Shown here: positions 1-5,978 of the stretch, in pieces
Position numbering within the stretch: position 1 is the first letter of the stretch
Layout of the letters: each line of letters starts with the position of its first letter
Source of the DNA: Ignavibacteriota bacterium
GTDB taxonomy: Bacteria; Bacteroidota; Ignavibacteria; UBA10030; SZUA-254
Assembly (NCBI GenBank): GCA_016191715.1
Contig: JACPVN010000407.1
Coordinates: forward strand, 1-6,463
Direction: 5' to 3'
DNA length: 6,463 bases
Program-made: the position numbers and the translations under genes
Notes under the pieces: model-generated
Databases searched by the model: none
Told to the model about the DNA's origin: nothing
Seen by the model: only the letters and a program-made list of their open reading frames with translations

Positions 1-518
1 GCGGTTGTATAAATAATTAATCGTGTAAGATTATTTGATTGGTCACGAAGTTTTGGTTGTTCGTCTCTCCACCACTTTGAAGTGAACAATGCGATGGAAG
101 TAACAAGGGCAAAGAATGATTGAGCGAGAGTCGCATGTAAAACGGAGACTGTGGTTGGAAGCAAAAATATTACTGTCAATCCACCAAGAATTCCCTGAGT
201 GATGACAGAAGCAAGAGCCACAAAACCCAAAACACGAATCCATTTTCTGTCATCTTTCTTCCACAACCAAAATGCAAGTATGCTTGTCAGGAATCCAACC
301 ACGGAGGCAATCATTCTGTGAGAATGTTCATAAAATATTCCACCTACCATTTGGTCAAGTGGAAAAGCGAACATGAAATGTCCATAGGTATTGGGCCAAT
401 CAGGCACAGAGAGACCTGACTGTGTGCTTGTTACATATCCGCCCGCAATAATCAGTAAAAATGTAGAGCAGGCAACAACGATTGCAAAACGGTTGAGGGC
501 TCTGCTGTAACCTCTCAC
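1..518 (-). CDS. ctaA: Heme A synthase CtaA/COX15, N-terminal part (runs off the left edge)
   Basis: Membrane enzyme that oxidises the C8 methyl of heme O to make heme A, the cofactor of the oxidase encoded upstream. About 172 codons are present and the frame is still open at base 1. Visible features are a first membrane segment at about residues 11-30, the loop STQSGLSVPDWP (31-42), the EHSHR motif with E64 and H67, further membrane segments at about 70-86 and 94-112, and GGLTV followed by LHATLAQ with H128. E64, H67 and H128 correspond to the conserved Glu and heme-ligand His residues of the N-terminal half of CtaA. The first extracytoplasmic loop lacks the cysteine pair of the Bacillus-type enzyme. 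The start is GTG at 518-516, which overlaps the TGA stop of ctaC as GTGA, with an AGGAG ribosome site 8 nt upstream. A shifted Cys-rich reading of the same strand is an artefact. Family assignment is secure; total length is unknown. Confidence 0.92.
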   Translation of the reverse strand, partial: MRGYSRALNRFAIVVACSTFLLIIAGGYVTSTQSGLSVPDWPNTYGHFMFAFPLDQMVGGIFYEHSHRMIASVVGFLTSILAFWLWKKDDRKWIRVLGFVALASVITQGILGGLTVIFLLPTTVSVLHATLAQSFFALVTSIALFTSKWWRDEQPKLRDQSNNLTRLIIYTT

Positions 519-1879
519 TGATTTTTCTCCTGCGGAGTTTCCGTACTGATGGTTGTTGAATCCGTCATGATGGAGGTTGAATCAATCGGTTCTTCGACAG
601 GTTGCAACGAAGACAACTGTTCAGTCAGCCACGCGCTAAATTCTTCTGGAGTTTGAATTGTCATGTAACCGCGCATCCGGTAATATCCGAGACCGCACAA
701 CTGAGCGCATGCAATTTCTGTTGGTGTTGATGGAGCGATGATGATTTCATAAATTCCCGCTTCAACTAATTTATCAATGATAGCATCATCCACGAAACCG
801 TTCTTTTCGAGAATGAGGTTGCCGGAGTTGTCCTTGTATTCTTCCATCGCAATATACGTGTCCAACTTTGATGAAGGTCGAACTGAGAGTTGAGTTGCGC
901 CGGTTTTCATCGCCCGCGTTACTGCTTCTTCCGTCATCATCTCGCCTTTCATCAACACCGCATTTCCTTCTTTATCTTTGAGTTCCTGAGTTGAAAGAAA
1001 TTTATCAAGGAGAGCAATTTCTCTTGCTTTCACGGAAGTTATTTGAGACTCAGTTAGCCGCTTTACATTTTCATCATTTAATAAATCTCCGGCGCTCAAA
1101 ATTGTTGTCCCGGTATTATCCATTGCATCCTGAGTGAGAACAAATTCATCCATCGCACTTCCATTGATTGAAACTGTTTGTTCAGATGGGATCGAAACAG
1201 ATTTTGTTTTTTCAACAAACGGTTTGAGTTGAACTTTGTGTGCAAGTGTTTGCTGAATTTCTGCCGTCGTTTTTGTCGGTTGAAACCACAACGGAATCAT
1301 CATTCCCGGAATAGCATCTTGTTTCAGTCTCATGTACGGTAAGTTGAAACTGTGAATGACATCCTTCGATGAAAGACGGACAATGACAGGTTTGTTGACG
1401 GGGATATTCATTTGATTGATTGTCATGATGTCATCCTTTGCCGCAGGGTCATTTCTGTCGAGTCCGAGCGGATTGTCAGAGTCAATTAAATCAACGGATG
1501 TTTTTCCAAAAATTCCATCAGGTCCGGGATAGTGGATATTCCAGGCAAATTGTTCAGCAATAACACGGACAACAGTAGCATCTTTTTCAGCGGGAAATTC
1601 CTCGATGCGTTTGTCCCAAACAGGAACCGAATAAGCAACGTCAAGCACGACTTCAAACACTGCAATTGCTAATGCAAGATAGATTACAATTTTGCTCTTC
1701 GTTCCCAAATAATTTGCAACAGGATGACTCCCTTTGCGGAAACGTACAAGCGCATAAAGAAAAAATGAAGTCCACCCGATAAATAAAATCAGCATAAGCC
1801 AATGAAGCAGTACGATTAGATGGTCAACTGCCGCACCGTGTTCAGAAGCGATTGGTGGAAGTCCTAAGAATTGTTCCAT
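515..1879 (-). CDS. ctaC: Cytochrome c oxidase subunit II with a repeat insertion in the CuA domain
   Basis: Subunit II normally accepts electrons from cytochrome c through the binuclear CuA site and passes them to heme a. This 454-residue protein has two membrane segments (about 21-45 and 63-84) and a periplasmic cupredoxin domain: EQFAWNIHYPGPDG (109-122), VIHSFNLP with CuA ligand H176, KQDAIPGM (186-193), and CAQLCGLGYYRMRG (391-404) with C391, C395 and M402. It departs from the family in two ways. Residues of about 206-386 are extra, inserted just before the Cu loop, and the second CuA His is Tyr399 (codon TAT at 685-683). The tail from 425 is rich in Ser, Thr and Glu, and there is no fused cytochrome c domain. 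Without the insert the length would be about 273, usual for the family. The start has an AAGGA site 8 nt upstream and overlaps the preceding gene by 16 nt. Family is certain; competence of CuA is doubtful. Confidence 0.95.
   Translation of the reverse strand: MEQFLGLPPIASEHGAAVDHLIVLLHWLMLILFIGWTSFFLYALVRFRKGSHPVANYLGTKSKIVIYLALAIAVFEVVLDVAYSVPVWDKRIEEFPAEKDATVVRVIAEQFAWNIHYPGPDGIFGKTSVDLIDSDNPLGLDRNDPAAKDDIMTINQMNIPVNKPVIVRLSSKDVIHSFNLPYMRLKQDAIPGMMIPLWFQPTKTTAEIQQTLAHKVQLKPFVEKTKSVSIPSEQTVSINGSAMDEFVLTQDAMDNTGTTILSAGDLLNDENVKRLTESQITSVKAREIALLDKFLSTQELKDKEGNAVLMKGEMMTEEAVTRAMKTGATQLSVRPSSKLDTYIAMEEYKDNSGNLILEKNGFVDDAIIDKLVEAGIYEIIIAPSTPTEIACAQLCGLGYYRMRGYMTIQTPEEFSAWLTEQLSSLQPVEEPIDSTSIMTDSTTISTETPQEKNQ
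527..531 (-). promoter_or_regulatory. Ribosome binding site deciding the GTG start of ctaA
   Basis: AGGAG on the minus strand, 8 nt before GTG (518-516) and inside the last codons of ctaC. It is the reason for choosing GTG: no ATG lies nearby in the heme A synthase frame, and the protein homology begins right after this point. Confidence 0.7.
722..1153 (-). repeat. Three tandem 48-residue repeats inside CtaC
   Basis: Three units of 144 bp each encode CtaC residues 243-290 (1153-1010), 291-338 (1009-866) and 339-386 (865-722), with no gap or overlap between them. Landmarks recur exactly 48 residues apart: F246/F294/Y342; D254/D302/D350; G257/G305/G353; and Q279/G327/G375 near the end of each unit. 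The shared pattern is an aromatic residue, an acidic stretch, DxxG, a hydrophobic strand, G or N, an acidic helix-like stretch, then a closing beta-like strand (SVKA, LSVR, IIIA). The units differ clearly in residues, so the duplication is old. The pattern recalls the short beta-alpha-beta units I remember from HD-GYP proteins and RNA polymerase large subunits, but that is only a resemblance. Confidence 0.85.
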
Positions 1880-2175
1880 TCAATAATTCCTTTGTTATTT
1901 TTCAAATGTATAATACCGTTGTCGTCAATAAATGAGTCAGGGAAAATTTGTTCCCGTAATCGTTTTGTTCGTTTCCAGACAAAAAAAGAAAATGCCACCA
2001 CACTGAACAAAACAAATCCTGTAATGCCGAGTAAAGTCCAGACAGCAGTGTTCGCCGCATCCATTGTTGAGTTGTCTGCTGACCCGTAACAAACCGGACA
2101 CGCCATCATTCTTGATGATGAGCCAGTTATTAAGAGAAGGCAAAGAATGATGATAATGATTAATCGTTGTTTCAT
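1864..2175 (-). CDS. Small exported or membrane protein with CPVC motif, unknown function
   Basis: A 103-residue protein. Residues 1-25 look like a signal peptide (basic MKQR, then a long Ile/Leu core), followed directly by ACPVCYG (C26 and C29), a short polar stretch, a second membrane segment at about 45-67 (WTLLGITGFVLFSVVAFSFF), a basic stop-transfer WKRTKRLR, and a polar tail of about 30 residues. The predicted topology puts the CPVC pair outside, where it could bind metal or undergo redox change; this is inference. C26 might also be a lipoprotein cysteine, although the preceding RMMA is a poor lipobox. I recall similar CPVC(Y/F)G proteins near oxidase genes but cannot name a family. The ATG at 2175 forms ATGA with the stop of the upstream gene, so translation is probably coupled. 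The frame is open back to 2310, but that part lies inside the upstream gene and would hide the signal peptide, so it was rejected. The 3' end overlaps ctaC by 16 nt. Confidence 0.8.
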   Translation of the reverse strand: MKQRLIIIIILCLLLITGSSSRMMACPVCYGSADNSTMDAANTAVWTLLGITGFVLFSVVAFSFFVWKRTKRLREQIFPDSFIDDNGIIHLKNNKGIIEWNNS

Positions 2176-2378
2176 AAAAACCGAACGTGTTGAAGTTTCT
2201 TTAAGAAGCGAATTCCATAGACAATCAAACCAACTCCGCTCACCCCTGAAAAAGTTGCTGCGGCGAGTTTCAAGAAATCGCCGGAGCCGAAGTATGATTG
2301 AAGGAACCACGCTGCAAACCCAAATGCAAACAGGCTCGAAACCAAGATAAAAAATATGTGAAATGATTTAAGAGACAT
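2172..2378 (-). CDS. Small two-helix membrane protein in the oxidase operon, unknown function
   Basis: A 68-residue protein with two probable membrane segments (about 6-27, FHIFFILVSSLFAFGFAAWF, and about 37-57) and a basic C-terminal end (RFLKKLQHVRFL). No catalytic or cofactor motif is visible. The start ATG at 2378-2376 has a good AGGTGA ribosome site 9 nt upstream, and the gene overlaps the end of ctaF by 11 nt. Its TGA stop overlaps the next start as ATGA. This packing between ctaF and ctaC, with its own ribosome site, makes it a real gene and suggests a small oxidase subunit or assembly helper. That role comes from context only. I recall similar short proteins in other oxidase operons but know no named family. 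Confidence 0.8.
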   Translation of the reverse strand: MSLKSFHIFFILVSSLFAFGFAAWFLQSYFGSGDFLKLAAATFSGVSGVGLIVYGIRFLKKLQHVRFL

Positions 2379-2679
2379 GTGGTATCATCACCTGGTCATG
2401 AAATGCAGTCATAGTTAAAACTATCAAACCGATAAAAAAGAAGACCGTGAACAAGAGTGTTATATAAATTACTTTCTTTTCGGATATCAAGTGCATAAAA
2501 TATGCGGCTACGAGCGAACCCTTAATTGTAGCAATGAACAAAGCAACGATAACAGCCGTTGTTATAGTCAGATGCAAGTACGATACTACAACCGTTATAA
2601 CAGTCAACGCCATGAGTGCGACGAAGACAAAAATATATTTTCTGACGTGTTTTTTTATTTCTTCATGTGAGTGTTCCAT
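2368..2679 (-). CDS. ctaF: Cytochrome c oxidase subunit IV, prokaryotic type
   Basis: Small accessory subunit of bacterial aa3/caa3 oxidases, not a redox carrier, thought to stabilise the complex. The 103-residue length fits the family. The N-terminus is short and charged with KKHVRKY, followed by three membrane segments at about 15-34, 39-63 and 71-92. The diagnostic stretch is IATIKGSLVAAYFMHL with a following Glu (about 49-66). It starts 6 nt after the ctaE stop; that TAG stop is itself part of the ribosome site (AGGAA) of this gene, a sign of tight coupling. Its end overlaps the next small gene by 11 nt. The assignment rests on the motif and on its place right after subunit III. Confidence 0.88.
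   Translation of the reverse strand: MEHSHEEIKKHVRKYIFVFVALMALTVITVVVSYLHLTITTAVIVALFIATIKGSLVAAYFMHLISEKKVIYITLLFTVFFFIGLIVLTMTAFHDQVMIPHVS
2388..2393 (-). promoter_or_regulatory. Ribosome binding site for the 68-residue membrane protein
   Basis: AGGTGA on the minus strand, 9 nt before the ATG at 2378 and located inside the 3' end of ctaF. It is the main evidence that the small overlapping frame is translated. Confidence 0.6.
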
Positions 2680-2685
2680 AATTTC

Positions 2686-3276
2686 CTACAGTAAATAAAG
2701 TGAGGGGAAAAGGAAAATCCAGACAAGGTCAACAAAGTGCCAGTATAAACCGGCAACTTCAATGCGATTGATGAATCGTTGCGGCTCGGTCTTCCACATT
2801 TTGCTTCCGGGTCCCCAGAAGTATGCATTAACGATTATTCCACCGATGACGTGAAGACCGTGTAACCCTGTCAATGTAAAATAGGTGGCGAAAAAGTTGT
2901 TCGTGCTTGGGAAATGATGATGCTCGAACTTCGCTCCGTACTCAAATGCTTTGATGACGAGGAAAATTAAACCGCACAACACGGTAATTCCCATGTACAT
3001 TTTATATTTTTTGAAATCTTTCATCATTAACGAAGCCCATGACATAACCATCGTAACACTTGAAGCGATAAGAACGACCGTATTGACAGTTGCAAGGGGA
3101 ATATTTAATTCTTCCCATCCGTGGGGCCAAGTTGGCGCGCCTATTCTGAGGAGAATGTAGGAAGTAAACAGCGCTCCGAAGAGCATCACTTCTGAAGCAA
3201 GGAATAACCAGATTCCGACCTTTGCATTGTATAAGCCGGTTTCCGGGTGATGTTCAATTGTGTGTGGTATCTGCAT
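2686..3276 (-). CDS. ctaE: Cytochrome c oxidase subunit III
   Basis: Integral membrane subunit without redox cofactors that supports proton uptake and stability of subunit I. At 196 residues with five likely membrane segments it is the short bacterial form lacking the first two helices of the mitochondrial protein. Typical stretches are KVGIWLFLASEVMLFG with E29, KAFEY with E112, FTLTGLHGLHVIGG (about 133-146, H139 and H142), and the terminal YWHFVDLVWIFLFP (178-191). The ATG lies 10 nt after the TAA of ctaD and has only a weak purine-rich site, so coupling to ctaD translation is likely. No anomalies were seen. Confidence 0.95.
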   Translation of the reverse strand: MQIPHTIEHHPETGLYNAKVGIWLFLASEVMLFGALFTSYILLRIGAPTWPHGWEELNIPLATVNTVVLIASSVTMVMSWASLMMKDFKKYKMYMGITVLCGLIFLVIKAFEYGAKFEHHHFPSTNNFFATYFTLTGLHGLHVIGGIIVNAYFWGPGSKMWKTEPQRFINRIEVAGLYWHFVDLVWIFLFPSLYLL

Positions 3277-3286
3277 TCTCGTTCAC

Positions 3287-5173
3287 TTATTTTTCGTTTT
3301 GAGGAGTAAAATCTTTTTTCGCGCCAGGTACACTATACTCATAAGGTCCGTGATAGACAGTTGGTAATGTTGTAAAGTTTCCGTGTGCAAGCGGTGGCGC
3401 TGTTGTTGCCGTCCAATCAAGAGTTGTTGCTTCCCAATGATTGTCGGTTGTCTTCTTTCCTTTTTTCATGCTTACAAAGAGATTGACAATGAAAAATATC
3501 TGGAAGATCGCCATCACCCACGCGGCGATAGACATTACTTCATTCAAATATAAAACACTTTGATTATGAGAATATTGTTCACCACCGTCGTACATACGCC
3601 GGGAGAGTCCGACCATTCCTTGAATCAACATCGGGAAGAAAATAAAATTCATACAGACGAACGAACCCCAGAAGTGTACTTTGCCAAGAGTTTCATTCAT
3701 TGTTCTTCCGGTAAGTTTTGGAAACCACCAATAAATTCCGGCAAAGAGTGCAAAGATTGTTCCCGGTGCAACGACATAATGAAAATGTCCGATGACATAG
3801 TATGTGTCGTGCAAATGCAAATCAGAAGTTGCCAATCCAAGTGGTAATCCGGTCAACCCGCCGATTCCAAACATCGGGATAAATGCGAGTGCAAAAAGCA
3901 TCGCCGTGTTGAATCGAATTGAACCGCCATACAAAGAAACGGCAAGTGAAGTGAGAATGACGATTGATGGGATTGAAATTATCATCGTCGTGGTTTGGAA
4001 GAATGCGCTGATGGTTGTGCCCATTCCGGTGATGTACATGTGATGCGCCCAAACGATGAACGACATGAACCCGATGAAGAGTGCAGAATAGACAATGTAT
4101 TTATATCCCCACAGCGGTTTGCGTGTGTTGTTAGCAATAATCTCAGCAATGATTCCCATTGCAGGGAGAATGAGTACATACACTTCAGGGTGAGCCAAAA
4201 ACCAGAATAAATGTTGCCAGAGAATCGGAGTTCCGCCGCCTGCATTGACCAATTTTTCTCCGCTTATTACTAATCCGCTTGGTAGAAAGAAATTTGTTCC
4301 AACGACTCTGTCAAGCAATTGTAAAATACCTGCGGCTTCGAGCGGGGGGAATGCAAGCAAGAGTAAGAATGAAGTTACAAACTGCGCCCAAACGAAAAAA
4401 GGCAATCGCATAAAGCCCAATCCTTTCACCCGCAGTTGTAAGATTGTAACAATAAAATTTATTGCACCGAGCAACGATGAAGTAATCAGGAAGACCATTC
4501 CAACGAGCCACCATGTTTGACCTTCTGTAGCGATTTCAGAAAGTGGCGGATATGATGTCCAACCGGAATTTGCAGCGCCGCCGGGAACAAAGAAACTGAT
4601 AATCATAATCACACCGCCGACAAGATAAATCCAATAACTCATCATATTGAGTTTTGGAAATGCCATATCGGGTGCGCCTATTTGTAACGGCATAACATAG
4701 TTTCCAAATGCACCAACACCAAGCGGAACGACGCCAAGAAAGATCATTATTGTTCCGTGCATCGCGCCGAGTGCGTTGTAATATTCAGGAGCCATAATTC
4801 CCATCGGCATTCGTTCTTCACCCGTCGCAAGATACCAAATCAATCCTGCCATCGCGATGAACAAAATCCCAACCGTTGTTCCGAGCGATGGTTTGAAACC
4901 GGAAACAAACATCGTCAACAAACCGATGATTCCGATTGGCAATACAAAACGGATCACGGGAAACGGTTCCCCGGTATACGCGAGTTGCCATCGCATAATC
5001 ATCATTAATGTAAAACCGAGAAATAGAAAAAGGAGGGAGGTTACTCCGTACTGAATACCGATGACTTTGTGGTCCGTGGAGAAAACGTACTTACTCCAAA
5101 ATCCTTGCTCATGATGGTCTGCATCATGGTGGATGTGCGCGTCAACGGTGTGACTACTGGAAGATGTGCTCAT
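3287..5173 (-). CDS. ctaD: Cytochrome c oxidase subunit I (heme a / heme a3-CuB), K-channel residues replaced
   Basis: Catalytic subunit that reduces O2 to water and pumps protons across the inner membrane. All metal ligands are present: heme a H139 (AMHGT) and H465, heme a3 H463 (IGHFHYV), CuB H328 (HPEVY with cross-link Tyr332), H377 and H378 (WAHHMY). H455/D456 fit the Mg site, and RR525-526 the heme propionate arginines. D-channel residues are intact: D169 (GAPDMAFP), N158, N176 and E330, so it is an A1-like oxidase. The K-channel lysine, 28 residues after the second CuB His, is I406 (sequence IPSIVIL), and the K-channel Ser position is A343. The 628-residue length exceeds the usual 530-560, because of a His-rich N-terminus (1-24) and a polar tail after about 570. 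No subunit III is fused. The start has only a weak AGAG site. Confidence 0.97.
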   Translation of the reverse strand: MSTSSSSHTVDAHIHHDADHHEQGFWSKYVFSTDHKVIGIQYGVTSLLFLFLGFTLMMIMRWQLAYTGEPFPVIRFVLPIGIIGLLTMFVSGFKPSLGTTVGILFIAMAGLIWYLATGEERMPMGIMAPEYYNALGAMHGTIMIFLGVVPLGVGAFGNYVMPLQIGAPDMAFPKLNMMSYWIYLVGGVIMIISFFVPGGAANSGWTSYPPLSEIATEGQTWWLVGMVFLITSSLLGAINFIVTILQLRVKGLGFMRLPFFVWAQFVTSFLLLLAFPPLEAAGILQLLDRVVGTNFFLPSGLVISGEKLVNAGGGTPILWQHLFWFLAHPEVYVLILPAMGIIAEIIANNTRKPLWGYKYIVYSALFIGFMSFIVWAHHMYITGMGTTISAFFQTTTMIISIPSIVILTSLAVSLYGGSIRFNTAMLFALAFIPMFGIGGLTGLPLGLATSDLHLHDTYYVIGHFHYVVAPGTIFALFAGIYWWFPKLTGRTMNETLGKVHFWGSFVCMNFIFFPMLIQGMVGLSRRMYDGGEQYSHNQSVLYLNEVMSIAAWVMAIFQIFFIVNLFVSMKKGKKTTDNHWEATTLDWTATTAPPLAHGNFTTLPTVYHGPYEYSVPGAKKDFTPQNEK

Positions 5174-5198
5174 GAGACTCTTTTATGATGAAAGAACA

Positions 5199-5227
5199 AG
5201 AAGCACAAACTGATTGTCAGTGCTTCT
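5199..5227 (-). other. Hairpin in the spacer before ctaD, possible attenuator or mRNA processing site
   Basis: An 8-bp perfect inverted repeat (AGAAGCAC at 5199-5206 and GTGCTTCT at 5220-5227) with a 13-nt loop lies in the 72-bp gap between the cupredoxin gene and ctaD. A competing inner stem, ACTGA (5209-5213) with TCAGT (5217-5221), is also possible. On the minus strand it is followed by a moderately T-rich TTGTTCTTTC, so it could act as a leaky terminator giving less ctaD message than upstream message, or as a 3' stabiliser. GC content is low and the T-run imperfect. Confidence 0.45.
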
Positions 5228-5245
5228 CTGTGAATTAATATTTAG

Positions 5246-5947
5246 TTATTTACTTTCGAAAGTAAAATCTGCGGTTTGTGTATCGGATACTCCGACTTTC
5301 ACTTTCATTGTTTTCGTTCCGTATTTTTCGTGCCATGCTTCCAGTTCGTATTCTCCGGTAGGTAAATCTTTGATTGTGAAATTTCCTTCGCCATCACTTA
5401 CACCAAAGAACGGATGCTCGAGTACGCCAACCCATGCGCCCATCCAATTGTGAACGTCGCATTTTACGCGAATCATCGTTTCTGCTTTAGCAAATGTTTT
5501 TTGAGTTTTCTGCCCTTTGATTGGTTGACCGATATTGAACTGAGGACTGTTCTTTGGAAGAGCATGAATGTTATGCATCGTCGGGTCGCTATTGATAATT
5601 TCTAATGGCTGGTTGACCATCATACCGAGAACATGCGGTTTGTACATGCACCCTTGCTGGTCAATGGTTGCTTTGTTTTTGGGTTGAGGAAACTTTTTTC
5701 CTTCCAATCCCTTTTTCACGTACACAAAAACCCAACGGAGAGTATTGTTTGCATTCACTACGACTTGGTCGGAAACGACATCTTTGCCGGTGTGAATCTT
5801 CATGCATTTCTGGTCGCTTGACATTTTAACCTTAGATGCGGCAGGTTTCCCCCCTTTGAAGTTGATCTTGCCACTAACATTTCCGGAAACAGCAATTGAA
5901 CTGCAAATGAAGATAAAAAGAACGAATTTACTGATGTTAGTAATCAT
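5246..5947 (-). CDS. Secreted cupredoxin-like protein with carboxypeptidase-regulatory-like C-terminus
   Basis: A 233-residue protein with a signal peptide (about 1-22), so it acts in the periplasm, possibly bound to the membrane surface. The cupredoxin region has DPTMHNIHALP (121-131) and VKCDVHNWMGAW (161-172); H125 or H128 with C163, H166 and M169 form a plausible type 1 copper set. Residues of about 180-233 (GVSDGEGNFTIKDLPTGEYELEAWH onward) match the end of a carboxypeptidase-regulatory/SpaA-like beta sandwich. Two further cysteines (C48, C100) could form a disulfide. Similar proteins, sometimes labelled methylamine utilisation proteins, are familiar to me beside respiratory genes. It is the first gene after the terminator and promoter, with an AAGGA site 9 nt before its ATG. 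A role as electron donor or copper carrier for the oxidase is inference from context. The fold is fairly sure, the function is not. Confidence 0.8.
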   Translation of the reverse strand: MITNISKFVLFIFICSSIAVSGNVSGKINFKGGKPAASKVKMSSDQKCMKIHTGKDVVSDQVVVNANNTLRWVFVYVKKGLEGKKFPQPKNKATIDQQGCMYKPHVLGMMVNQPLEIINSDPTMHNIHALPKNSPQFNIGQPIKGQKTQKTFAKAETMIRVKCDVHNWMGAWVGVLEHPFFGVSDGEGNFTIKDLPTGEYELEAWHEKYGTKTMKVKVGVSDTQTADFTFESK

Positions 5948-5972
5948 CGAATGATTTCCTTAGTGTTGAATA

Positions 5973-5978
5973 ATTATA
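5973..5978 (-). promoter_or_regulatory. Candidate -10 box (TATAAT) for the oxidase operon
   Basis: A perfect TATAAT on the minus strand, 25 nt before the ATG of the cupredoxin gene. It would place the transcription start near 5966 and give a leader of about 19 nt that contains the AAGGA ribosome site (5957-5961). No convincing TTGACA-like -35 box is found 16-18 nt upstream, so it might be activator-dependent or coincidental in AT-rich DNA. Confidence 0.4.

Noticed and set aside
43..243. Minus-strand Cys-rich open frame of 66 residues
   Set aside because: It is a shifted frame inside the clear heme A synthase coding sequence; composition is not protein-like and there is no ribosome site.
722..1264. 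Frameshift or chimeric assembly as the source of the extra CtaC segment
   Set aside because: The frame stays open, the repeats keep exact 48-residue register, and canonical CtaC sequence resumes in frame on both sides.
2176..2310. N-terminal extension of the CPVC protein (45 extra residues)
   Set aside because: It lies in another frame within the 68-residue membrane gene, is Arg-rich and non-natural in look, and would bury the signal peptide. ATG at 2175 is coupled to the upstream stop.
3560..5054. Several plus-strand and shifted minus-strand open frames across ctaD
   Set aside because: All fall within the strongly conserved subunit I gene, and none has recognisable protein content or its own signals.
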